A stretch of 64,000 bases of DNA. Origin: an uncultured Bacteriovorax sp. (lineage in GTDB: Bacteria; Bdellovibrionota; Bacteriovoracia; Bacteriovoracales; Bacteriovoracaceae). Positions 1-7,725 of the stretch are shown here, one piece after another. The position numbers and the translations under genes are program-made. Positions within the stretch are counted from its first letter, which is position 1; each line of letters starts with the position of its first letter. The notes under the pieces are model-generated. The model saw only the letters and a program-made list of their open reading frames with translations. It was not told where the DNA came from and ran no database searches. The stretch spans positions 120,855-184,854 of the forward strand of contig CAMLMH010000007.1 of the NCBI GenBank assembly GCA_946481315.1. The letters are read 5' to 3'.

Positions 1-1326
1 CATGAACTAATAGAAGGTTCTTATTATTTTAGTGCAATTCCTTTCATCAATAATTATCTGGAAGTAAACAGTGATATCGATGCTGAACTGGAAGCGGATA
101 TCGAAACACTTGTTTTACGAACCGGAACAATGGCCGTTCTTAACCTGGATGAAAAAAGACTGGAAAATTTTAATATCCCGTCAATCTCACTCATTTTGGG
201 AACACGTTTGTTTAACAAAGAAAAATATACCAAAGCTTATGAGATTCTATCCCGCATTCCGGAAACCCATCAGTTTGCCGGAGAAGCTGCTCTCATTAAA
301 GGAACAATCAGAAACCTGGAAAGAAAAAACATTGAAGCATTGAATCTATATGAAAGCTGCGTGAAAAAAAGTACTGCTCAGGAATCGAATTCAAAAGGTG
401 AAAAATTAAAACGCTATTACAATTATCTGAAAGAGACTTGTATCATCCGAACAGCACGACTTAATATTGAAGATAAAAAATACAATGAAGCATTAGAAAA
501 ATATTCTCAAATCGATAAACGGTCTTATAAATGGCCATATATCCTGATGGACCAGGCATGGGCCAGTTACTATTTAGGAGATTATAACCGCGCCCTGGGC
601 CTGACCGTTACCTATAAATCTCCACTACTGGAAAGTTATTTTTTCCCGGAAGCAGAAGTGCTGATGGCACTCTCATATTACAACCTTTGTTTATGGGATG
701 ATTCACTTAAGGTTGTCGATCATTTTTATGAAAACTATCAGCCAAAAGCAGATGCTCTTAAAGACATTCTGGGGAAAAACAAAAATTCTCACACTTACTT
801 CCTGGATCTCTACTATGCTGACACTGAAACCAGAGAAAACTTAAATCCTTTTATTCGCAATCTGATAACACAGACCCGCAAACAGGTAAAATTCAACCTG
901 GATCTGGCCAGCCTTAAAGCGGCTAAAGATGAACTTGCACTTTTAAAAAGGCTAAAAAATAAAAATGATTTTACTATAAGCCTGGAAGCCAATCTTGACT
1001 CAACCATTAATTTCATTAGTGCCAAAATCAACTACTATATAAAGAAAGAAATATTTACCTTTATCAATGAAATTCATAAACATAGTTATTCAATGTTCAA
1101 CCTCAAACTAGAACTATTATCTAAAAAACGCGAAGACATTTACAATGCCAAGGCACTTGCAGAAAGATCCCGTGAAAGAGGATCTGAGCACAACGTCAAC
1201 CGTAAATCCAGCCAGTACTTCTTCGACTTTAACGGGTCATTCTGGGCAGATGAGCTTGGTGACTATTCCTTCGGTTTGAATTCGGCATGTGAACTTCCTA
1301 AAACAGCGATGACAAAAATTAAATAA
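1..1326 (+). CDS. TPR protein, GltC-like, 5' end outside window
   Basis: The reading frame is open from base 1, so the true start lies to the left and at least 441 residues are seen. An internal ATG at 130 is unlikely to be the start, because coding sequence runs through it without a stop. The protein is helical with repeated TPR-like pairs (for example KEKYTKAYEILSRIP, KKYNEALEKYSQID, LGDYNRALGL) followed by a charged helical C-terminus. It is the first visible gene of a seven-gene plus-strand run ending in TolQ/ExbD/TonB-like proteins. By order and look it resembles GltC-type TPR proteins of the myxobacterial gliding machinery; that assignment is inference, whereas the TPR character is visible. 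Confidence 0.6.
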   Translation, partial: HELIEGSYYFSAIPFINNYLEVNSDIDAELEADIETLVLRTGTMAVLNLDEKRLENFNIPSISLILGTRLFNKEKYTKAYEILSRIPETHQFAGEAALIKGTIRNLERKNIEALNLYESCVKKSTAQESNSKGEKLKRYYNYLKETCIIRTARLNIEDKKYNEALEKYSQIDKRSYKWPYILMDQAWASYYLGDYNRALGLTVTYKSPLLESYFFPEAEVLMALSYYNLCLWDDSLKVVDHFYENYQPKADALKDILGKNKNSHTYFLDLYYADTETRENLNPFIRNLITQTRKQVKFNLDLASLKAAKDELALLKRLKNKNDFTISLEANLDSTINFISAKINYYIKKEIFTFINEIHKHSYSMFNLKLELLSKKREDIYNAKALAERSRERGSEHNVNRKSSQYFFDFNGSFWADELGDYSFGLNSACELPKTAMTKIK

Positions 1327-1341
1327 TTTCAAAGGATAGTT

Positions 1342-1608
1342 ATGAAAAAATACCTTCTTATTCTCTTTCTTATACCACTATCAGCTATACCAACAACCGG
1401 TTCAGCTCAGGAAGAAAAGAAAAATGTTATTTACAAATATAAGGAATACGAAGTGATTGATCTCGGAAGCCTGGAGATCAAAGGCCAAATCATGGCCCCT
1501 GGTGACTTAACAGTAAACGAAAGAGAAAGAACAGTCTTTAAAAGATCATTACTAGAAAAAGAAAATTTTGATTTCGAAAATAAACGAGAAATAGAAAATT
1601 TAAGATAA
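1342..1608 (+). CDS. Small exported protein of the gliding-type operon (CglF-like?)
   Basis: An 88-residue protein with a clear N-terminal signal peptide (MKKYLLILFLIPLSAIP, cleavage probably after GSA). It is preceded by an AAGGATAG ribosome-binding site. The short mature part is charged and contains a VIDLGSLEIKGQ and PGDL stretch followed by a C-terminal helix. Short exported proteins of this layout occur in myxobacterial gliding operons (CglE/CglF), and the position between two TPR genes supports this, but I could not confirm homology. It would act in the periplasm or at the outer membrane. It lies 15 bases after the upstream gene and 24 bases before the next, so it is certainly in the operon. 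Confidence 0.6.
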   Translation: MKKYLLILFLIPLSAIPTTGSAQEEKKNVIYKYKEYEVIDLGSLEIKGQIMAPGDLTVNERERTVFKRSLLEKENFDFENKREIENLR

Positions 1609-1632
1609 AAACACATCTGACAGGAATATAAA

Positions 1633-4566
1633 ATGCGAAAACTCATGTTCACCTCGTTCACTCTGATCGCACTTATGAATCCATCTGCCATAATGGCGGA
1701 AGCAGCGAAGACTGCTCAGGAAAAATCAAATCCAGTGACAATTGAAAATCCTGAACGCTGGAAAAAACTTATGGTTTTGATCGACAGTGAAATCAAAACC
1801 ATAAAAGGCAATAAATATTCAGGACCGGATCTAAAGCACCGTTTGTTTGAGCTTTATTCAGAAAAGATCAAACTTATCAAAGAAAAAGAAAACCTGGCCT
1901 TATTGCAGGCAGATCCGAAAACAGTCATGTCCAACGGAAAAGAATCTTTTTTTAAGAGCTCACAAGAGCAATATAAAACTGCACAGAATTTTGCAATATC
2001 CATTATTGCTCAATACCCTAAATACCCGCGTATCAGTGATATTTATTATGCGATGGCCATTAATTCCCGCGATTACGGGACCAGCTCTGAAACCGAGCAA
2101 TTTCTAAAAAAGGCCATAGCTACCTCCCCTGAGCAATCCAAAACCATGTTTAATGCCAAGACTGCTCTGGCCGAGTATTATTATAATAATAAAAAATACC
2201 ACGAAGCTGTTTCCTATTATAACGATGTTTTAAAAAACACTGAAGATGAGTGGTACGGGAAGCACTTATACAATGCGGCCTGGTGCCAACTCAAAGAACG
2301 TAATTTTAAAAAAGCACTAGAACTGATCAAAACATCATTTGAGACGACTGAAAACAAGAAATATGTCTCTATGCGCGAACAAGTCATTACTGCTATCGGC
2401 ATATTTTTTGTACAGGCTGACAGCACGTTTGATGGAGTGGAGTTTTTCGAAAAAAATACAAATCCTTCTTCACCACATTTACTATCGCTTGCCCAGTCGT
2501 CAATGAATAAAAACAATTTTTCCATTACCGATGAAGTTTTGAAAGCCGCTTTACGGGATAGTAAAAGAAGAAAAGATGCTAATTCAGAAATGAAGGTTCG
2601 TCTGGCACAGCTAGAGATTTACCGTGAAAGTAAAAAAGACGAACTGTACTTTGAAACGGCCAACAACATTCTGGAACTGCATAAAAAGAACAAACTAGAT
2701 AAAGATGACCTTTTCATGGCCCAAAACAAAATTAAAGAAGTCGCAGGCTTTATGCAGATTAACCTGATTAAAGACAAAACAAAAGAAGTCGTTGAATACA
2801 ATCGTGACGATTATAAAAAAATCATGCGATACTTCGACATTCTTTCAGTCCTGGACCGCGCCAACAAAAATCAATACCGTTATTACCAGGGTGAAACAGC
2901 ACTGTCTGCACAGGATTATCAGACTGCACTTAAATTTTATGTCCGGTCAATCATGAACTCTAAAATGAACAAAGACAAAGGAGACATTACCAAAAAATCT
3001 CTGGAAGCCATGCTGTCAACTCTGGAACTGGTAAAAATGCCTAAAGTAAAGCAGGATGAATATACTATTTTTGCTTTCAAGAATTATTTATTGTTCTACC
3101 CTCAATCTGATAAATCTCAGGCAATTTACCAAAAACTGTTCAATAAATATTTCGAGCAGGCAAAAATTAAAAAAGCTGTGAATGTTCTGATGGTTTACAT
3201 TCATAACTACAAAGGCGATGAAACAATTCATCGCGAAATGCTGACTCAGATTCTGGATTCTTATATCAAGCAAAAAAATACCAATATGCTAGCTTACTGG
3301 ATTAACCGAATTGAAAAAGGTTATCTTAACTTTTCTAGTGATTATATCCAAAACTCCATAGCAGTACTGGGAGGCCTGTTGTTTGACAAATATCAGGCAC
3401 TGGAAAAAAAGGGTGACTTAAAGGCTGCCATGAAAGGATATGAATCAATTTATGATGCTAAACAATATCCTAAAAGGACAAAAGCAGAAGCGGCCTACGC
3501 CCTGGCGGCCTTGTCGATGGAACAAAACCGGGTGAAAGATTCTCATAAATGGCTTAATCGTTCTCTGGAAATTTATGATGATCGGGATTTGGTTAAAATA
3601 ACTCCATCATTGCTGGTCATGGCAAAAGGATATCGTTTACTACAGGACTTTGAACGTTCAAATGAAATCGCTCTTCTTGTATCAAAAAAGTTTTGCAATG
3701 AAACTTTTAAAAACAAAGAAGATTTTTATCAGCTCATCAATGAAAACATCAGTATCTCAAAAGAGAAGATCTCTACACTTATTAAAACTGAAGAAGAACT
3801 AAAAAAATGTGATCTGAATGATAAACTCATCGTTCGTACCCAGACTGAAAATCTGGAACGTCTGATTGCCGCTGATCAGTTTGCCAATGCAATGACGTAC
3901 TTTCAAAGTATTTCTGAAAATGTGACTGCACAGAGGATTATGGCAAAATACGCCCGTTATAAGTTTTATCAGGATCCGGCCAGATACAGTAAAGACCTGA
4001 ACACACTAAATGCTTCTATGAACAATGAGCTTTCCTCTACTCTGCTTCAGCATGAACACATCAAAGAATTTATCAGTAAAGTGACTGGAATGAAGTTCGA
4101 ATTTACAAATGAAGACAAGTTCAATGAAGACAAATTCAATTCTGAACTTGAACAGTATTTTGCTATGATTACTGAATTAAATAATGAGGCCATAAACCTC
4201 TCTAAAAATTCAGGACCAGAAGAAGTCATTATGTTGAGAAATGTTCTCTCAAAACCCTATTTTTCATTGGTAAAAGCGATCCAGAACTATGAACCAAAAG
4301 GTGTGGATAACAACTACTTAGCTGGCTTCAAACAGGGAATGCGCCAAATTATAGAGTCACTCTCTGCTAAGGGGTTGCAAGTTGATCGCGAAAAAGCGGC
4401 TTTTTTAGCGAAAAATAATTATTTTTTCGAAGTTCAAAAAAATGTTATAGTCGATTCAGATTCAGAAACAATTGAGAAAAAACTTAATTTTCACTCGGCA
4501 ATTTTATTTTCTAGCACTCTCGATATCTCGCAAACGGCTAACAAAATTGCGAAGGGACAGAAATAG
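1633..4566 (+). CDS. Large exported TPR protein (AgmU/GltD-like)
   Basis: A 977-residue protein with an N-terminal signal peptide (MRKLMFTSFTLIALMNPSAIMAEA) and many degenerate TPR hairpins, such as KKYHEAVSYYNDVLKN at about residues 190-205, DYQTALKFYVRSIMN and GDLKAAMKGYESIYD. This suggests a long periplasmic solenoid scaffold. In the Glt/Agl system, large TPR proteins (AgmU/GltD) link the inner-membrane motor to the envelope; the role here is inferred from the neighbouring TolQ/ExbD genes. A 15-base near-perfect tandem duplication (4108-4137) gives NEDKF twice. The next gene starts 3 bases after the stop, implying translational coupling. Confidence 0.7.
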   Translation: MRKLMFTSFTLIALMNPSAIMAEAAKTAQEKSNPVTIENPERWKKLMVLIDSEIKTIKGNKYSGPDLKHRLFELYSEKIKLIKEKENLALLQADPKTVMSNGKESFFKSSQEQYKTAQNFAISIIAQYPKYPRISDIYYAMAINSRDYGTSSETEQFLKKAIATSPEQSKTMFNAKTALAEYYYNNKKYHEAVSYYNDVLKNTEDEWYGKHLYNAAWCQLKERNFKKALELIKTSFETTENKKYVSMREQVITAIGIFFVQADSTFDGVEFFEKNTNPSSPHLLSLAQSSMNKNNFSITDEVLKAALRDSKRRKDANSEMKVRLAQLEIYRESKKDELYFETANNILELHKKNKLDKDDLFMAQNKIKEVAGFMQINLIKDKTKEVVEYNRDDYKKIMRYFDILSVLDRANKNQYRYYQGETALSAQDYQTALKFYVRSIMNSKMNKDKGDITKKSLEAMLSTLELVKMPKVKQDEYTIFAFKNYLLFYPQSDKSQAIYQKLFNKYFEQAKIKKAVNVLMVYIHNYKGDETIHREMLTQILDSYIKQKNTNMLAYWINRIEKGYLNFSSDYIQNSIAVLGGLLFDKYQALEKKGDLKAAMKGYESIYDAKQYPKRTKAEAAYALAALSMEQNRVKDSHKWLNRSLEIYDDRDLVKITPSLLVMAKGYRLLQDFERSNEIALLVSKKFCNETFKNKEDFYQLINENISISKEKISTLIKTEEELKKCDLNDKLIVRTQTENLERLIAADQFANAMTYFQSISENVTAQRIMAKYARYKFYQDPARYSKDLNTLNASMNNELSSTLLQHEHIKEFISKVTGMKFEFTNEDKFNEDKFNSELEQYFAMITELNNEAINLSKNSGPEEVIMLRNVLSKPYFSLVKAIQNYEPKGVDNNYLAGFKQGMRQIIESLSAKGLQVDREKAAFLAKNNYFFEVQKNVIVDSDSETIEKKLNFHSAILFSSTLDISQTANKIAKGQK
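4108..4137 (+). repeat. 15-bp in-frame tandem duplication
   Basis: Bases 4108-4122 and 4123-4137 are identical except for one G/A difference. They encode NEDKF twice within the large TPR protein. It is in frame and looks like a recent replication-slippage duplication. Confidence 0.85.
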
Positions 4567-4569
4567 AAT

Positions 4570-5445
4570 ATGAGAACGAGCTTAACAATAATATTCACTT
4601 TGATTCTTACTGGTTGTGCAAGCCAAAGCTTCAATAACCAGATTCAGAAGGATCAATATGACCTTCTGGCAGAAGAATCCTTCATGCGCTACAACACCAA
4701 CCGTTTGAGCGCGATGGAAAATCCAAATAAGGATTTACTCACACAATCACTTGTGGCCTGTCATCAGAAAAAGTTCACGAAAGGGATGACAATGCTGGAA
4801 GAGAAAATGCAGAACAATAAAACCAATCCGTTTTACTGGAATGCTTTAGGGACTTGCTACTCGCTTTCAAAAGAAACTGCAAAAGCACTTTTTTATTACG
4901 ACCTGGGACTGGAAGCAACCCGTGCTGCCAACAAAGACGTTTCAGAAAAAGACCGCAGACTGGCCGAAGCACTCATTTCAAATAATGTGGGATTAATTCA
5001 GCTTTCGTTCAAACGTTATAACGAAGCTTATGATTTATTCAAAAAGGCAGCAGATATTGTTCCGAATTTCTTTACTCCTGAATTCAATATTGCTCAGCTT
5101 TACATTGAGTTCAATGAGAACGACAAGGCGCTGGAGATTTTAAAAAAGCTGGAAACGAGCAACAGTGAAGATATCGATCTTCTGTATGCAATGTCTCTTA
5201 TTTACTTCCGGAAAAATGATCTGGATAAGTCTTACGCTTATATCAACCGCATTCAGCGCGACTACCTTAACCGTGCTGACATCGTCGGATTATACGCTTT
5301 CAACCTGATGAAAAAAAACCGGCTGGAAGAAGCAAAACTTATCCTGGAGCGAAGAATGTTTGCTCCTGAATATAACCAAAGAAATGAAATGATCCTGGAT
5401 ATTGTTAATCAGCAGATAAAAGAACTTTCTAAGAAACAGAAGTAG
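4570..5445 (+). CDS. TPR lipoprotein, GltE/AglT-like
   Basis: A 291-residue lipoprotein: the signal MRTSLTIIFTLILTGCASQ carries a good lipobox (LTGC). The mature protein has at least three TPR units, including NPFYWNALGTCYSLSKETAKALFYYDLG, KRYNEAYDLFKKAADIVPN and NDKALEILKKLE. It matches the layout of GltE/AglT, the TPR lipoprotein of the A-motility machinery. It starts 3 bases after the preceding gene and 75 bases before the TolQ-type gene. Outer-membrane anchoring is likely because residue +2 after the cysteine is Ala, not Asp. The lipoprotein and TPR features are seen directly; the GltE name is inference from context. Confidence 0.72.
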   Translation: MRTSLTIIFTLILTGCASQSFNNQIQKDQYDLLAEESFMRYNTNRLSAMENPNKDLLTQSLVACHQKKFTKGMTMLEEKMQNNKTNPFYWNALGTCYSLSKETAKALFYYDLGLEATRAANKDVSEKDRRLAEALISNNVGLIQLSFKRYNEAYDLFKKAADIVPNFFTPEFNIAQLYIEFNENDKALEILKKLETSNSEDIDLLYAMSLIYFRKNDLDKSYAYINRIQRDYLNRADIVGLYAFNLMKKNRLEEAKLILERRMFAPEYNQRNEMILDIVNQQIKELSKKQK

Positions 5446-5520
5446 CAAACTAAAACTCACATTAACCAGCAATCCTCTGGCAAGGGCGCAGAGTGAAGTA
5501 GTACGTCTAAAGGAGTATGT

Positions 5521-6132
5521 ATGCATTTTATTGAAATTTTCAAGCAGGGTGGATTTATCATGTGGCCGTTGTTGATTTTCTCAATCGGGATCTGGATTAT
5601 CACCATCCAGAAAGTCCTGTATCTGATTAAATTCCAAAAAGATGCAAAACACTACCTGAATGAAGCAACAAGAATCGTTCAGACACAAAAACTGCATGAA
5701 ATGGAATATCTTTATAAAAATTGTCCGGAGGTTATCGCTAAAGCTCACTATGCGATCTTCGATGAAGCAATGTCACGTGAAGATTATGAACAAAGACTGG
5801 CACGCAGACTTAATGAGACAAATACCGATCTCAAAAAGAACTTATGGATGCTGGGTACAATCGCCTCTGCCGCTCCGTTCGTCGGTCTCTTCGGTACAGT
5901 CTGGGGGATCATGGAATCTTTCAAGGCCATCGGATCTTCCGGTAAAGCGGGATTCTCAGTTGTAGCCGGTTCGATATCAGAGGCCCTGATTGCTACCGGT
6001 GCCGGAATTCTCGTCGCGGTTATCGCGGTTATGTTTTATAACTATTTGCAGGTCAAAATTACCAGTGTGGCCAATGATTTCAAAAATGGTCTGGGTGATA
6101 TGGCCGATACCTTCAATACGCTGAAGCGATAA
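5521..6132 (+). CDS. MotA/TolQ/ExbB proton-channel protein (AglR-like)
   Basis: A 203-residue inner-membrane protein with three membrane segments (about residues 14-36, 113-135 and 153-176). The conserved core GTIASAAPFVGLFGTVWGIMESF and the third segment EALIATGAGILVAVIAV are diagnostic of the TolQ/ExbB/MotA family. With the ExbD protein it should form the proton-conducting stator that energises the periplasmic TPR machinery. In Myxococcus the equivalent is AglR. A strong AAAGGAGT site precedes the start, which fits a need for high stoichiometry (five TolQ per two TolR in the family). The leader contains a small CCAG/CTGG hairpin (about 5463-5479) of unknown role. Confidence 0.9.
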   Translation: MHFIEIFKQGGFIMWPLLIFSIGIWIITIQKVLYLIKFQKDAKHYLNEATRIVQTQKLHEMEYLYKNCPEVIAKAHYAIFDEAMSREDYEQRLARRLNETNTDLKKNLWMLGTIASAAPFVGLFGTVWGIMESFKAIGSSGKAGFSVVAGSISEALIATGAGILVAVIAVMFYNYLQVKITSVANDFKNGLGDMADTFNTLKR

Positions 6133-6159
6133 TAATCCAAGTTCTGAAGGAGAAATTGT

Positions 6160-6585
6160 ATGTCAATGAAAGTAAGTAATGATGATAATGATGGAGATAT
6201 CGTAGCAGAAATTAACATGACTCCATTGATTGACGTCATGTTAGTTCTTCTGATTATCTTCATGGTCTCCTCTACCGCTGCCCTGGAATCAGGGATGGAT
6301 ATTGAGTTACCAAAGACGGCCCTGACTAATGAAAAGAAAGATTCAGAAATTCTTGTCATCTCTCTGGGAAAAGATGGAAAGGTTGCTGTACAGGGAAAAG
6401 CGGTAAAACCTGAAGAAATCACCCGCAGAATTGCCAGTGAATTAAAAACACTGAAAACCGAATCAGTTATCCTTGAGGGCGATACAGCGGCTAACCTAGG
6501 CCGCGCCGTGGAACTGATGGATATGGCCAAAGTGGCCGGAGCGAAGAATTTCTCGATCGCTGCTGAAGAAGGCAAAAACAACTAG
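6160..6585 (+). CDS. ExbD/TolR biopolymer transport protein (AglS-like)
   Basis: A 141-residue protein with a short cytoplasmic N-terminus, one membrane helix (about residues 22-43) and a periplasmic domain. The family motif INMTPLIDVMLVLLIIFM is intact, including the essential membrane aspartate at residue 25. The periplasmic part keeps the EEITRRIASELK and VILEGD features of the TolR/ExbD fold. It pairs with the TolQ-type channel 27 bases upstream, giving one stator of the AglRQS/TolQR type. Only one ExbD paralogue is seen here, whereas Myxococcus has AglQ and AglS; a second could lie elsewhere. Confidence 0.92.
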   Translation: MSMKVSNDDNDGDIVAEINMTPLIDVMLVLLIIFMVSSTAALESGMDIELPKTALTNEKKDSEILVISLGKDGKVAVQGKAVKPEEITRRIASELKTLKTESVILEGDTAANLGRAVELMDMAKVAGAKNFSIAAEEGKNN

Positions 6586-6593
6586 GGTGAACT

Positions 6594-7682
6594 ATGATAC
6601 CAACACTAAGACCAATTAAGGTCCATAAGCCATCGGGAAAGATCACTGCCAAGGTATCAATTCCGACAAAGACGTTTGCAAAAGATAAATCGCAGAATGA
6701 TTTTATCAAAAAAGCGATTATGGCCTCGCTCTGTCTGCACGTGAGTATCTTTGTCCTGAAACTTCCGGGAATGCATGCTGTTCAGGAAGAAAACAAAGAG
6801 AAGCTGGCTTCAATTAAAATGGATTTCATTACTCCTCCGGAGTCCTATAAAAAATTGAAGAAAAAAATAGCTGAGCAGGAACTGGCCCGGATCGAAACGA
6901 AGATGGAAGCCGGTGTGAAAACCGTCATGACCAATGAAGCGGGTCCGACAGGTGACCCAAACGCTTCACCTGATCAGAAACTGCAGAAATCCAAAGCAGG
7001 CTCTGCTAAAAAAGGCCCTCTGTCGAGCCCCAATGCCAGTGGAGCAACGTCTCTGGGAGACTCGGGCTCTAAGGGTTACGAGTTCAAAGGAAAAGGTCTG
7101 AAGGCCCTGATGGGTAATAGCTCTACCATGACCATCGCTGCCGGTGCCGGGAATGAGGGCTCACGCGGACTGGCTTCAGGTACAGGTATAGGTAACAAGG
7201 GTAATAACCTGACCGGCGATTACCGGGCACCAAATGGTATGGGAGATGGTTCAGGACATTTGCTGGGGAAAGATATGGCGGGTAACTACGACCGCTCGAC
7301 TTCTACCCGCGGTCTGGCCAATAAAAAAGGAATTGATACGGCCTTTGTTCAGGCCGATACTGTTGTCCTGGGTTCTATTGAACCGGAGGTTTTAAGAAAA
7401 ATTCTGCAGGAATACCTACCGCAATTTAAATTCTGCTACCAACAGGAGCTGCAGGAACATTCAGAAAAAATTAAAGGAATTGTTGATCTAAATTTCCGGA
7501 TCGAAGGAGATGGAAAAGTTTCAACAGTGAATATAAAATCTGCCCAAACTCAATTTTCATCCCGCGGGATTGGATGCATGGCCAATATCCTGAAGATGAT
7601 CGATTTTCCTAAACCAAAAGGTGGCGGTCTGGTCGATGTGAGACAACCTTTGAACTTCTTCTCCGAAAGTACAAAAATCTAA
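6594..7682 (+). CDS. TonB-like AgmX/PglI C-terminal domain protein
   Basis: A 362-residue bitopic protein: cytoplasmic N-terminus (about 40 residues), one membrane helix near residues 42-62, a long Gly/Ser/Ala-rich low-complexity periplasmic linker (about 115-240), and a C-terminal domain (about 255-350) with FKFCYQQELQ, GIVDLNFRIEGDGKV and GIGCMANIL. The paired cysteines and the GKV strand are typical of the AgmX/PglI C-terminal domain found in GltG/GltJ. It should transmit motor force across the periplasm, as TonB does. No FHA or zinc-ribbon domain is present at the N-terminus, unlike Myxococcus GltG/GltJ. It starts 8 bases after exbD and is the last gene before a terminator. Confidence 0.82.
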   Translation: MIPTLRPIKVHKPSGKITAKVSIPTKTFAKDKSQNDFIKKAIMASLCLHVSIFVLKLPGMHAVQEENKEKLASIKMDFITPPESYKKLKKKIAEQELARIETKMEAGVKTVMTNEAGPTGDPNASPDQKLQKSKAGSAKKGPLSSPNASGATSLGDSGSKGYEFKGKGLKALMGNSSTMTIAAGAGNEGSRGLASGTGIGNKGNNLTGDYRAPNGMGDGSGHLLGKDMAGNYDRSTSTRGLANKKGIDTAFVQADTVVLGSIEPEVLRKILQEYLPQFKFCYQQELQEHSEKIKGIVDLNFRIEGDGKVSTVNIKSAQTQFSSRGIGCMANILKMIDFPKPKGGGLVDVRQPLNFFSESTKI

Positions 7683-7717
7683 AAAAAAAAGGCCCGCTAA
7701 GCGGGCCTTCCTCTTTC
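7681..7717. terminator. Bidirectional intrinsic terminator
   Basis: A perfect 7-bp GC stem, GGCCCGC (7691-7697) and GCGGGCC (7701-7707), with a TAA loop. On the minus strand it is followed by ten T residues (the A run at 7681-7690), and on the plus strand by TTCCTCTTTC. It sits between the convergent motor operon and the exported-protein gene and should serve both. Confidence 0.9.
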
Positions 7718-7725
7718 AATTATAC

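Noticed and set aside
71..343. Open frame of 90 codons on the plus strand at the left edge
   Set aside because: It lies in another frame inside the open-ended TPR gene, has no ribosome-binding site and an untypical composition.
6042..6581. 179-codon minus-strand frame opposite tolQ/exbD
   Set aside because: It is antisense to highly conserved ExbD and TolQ sequence and has no family features; a shadow frame.
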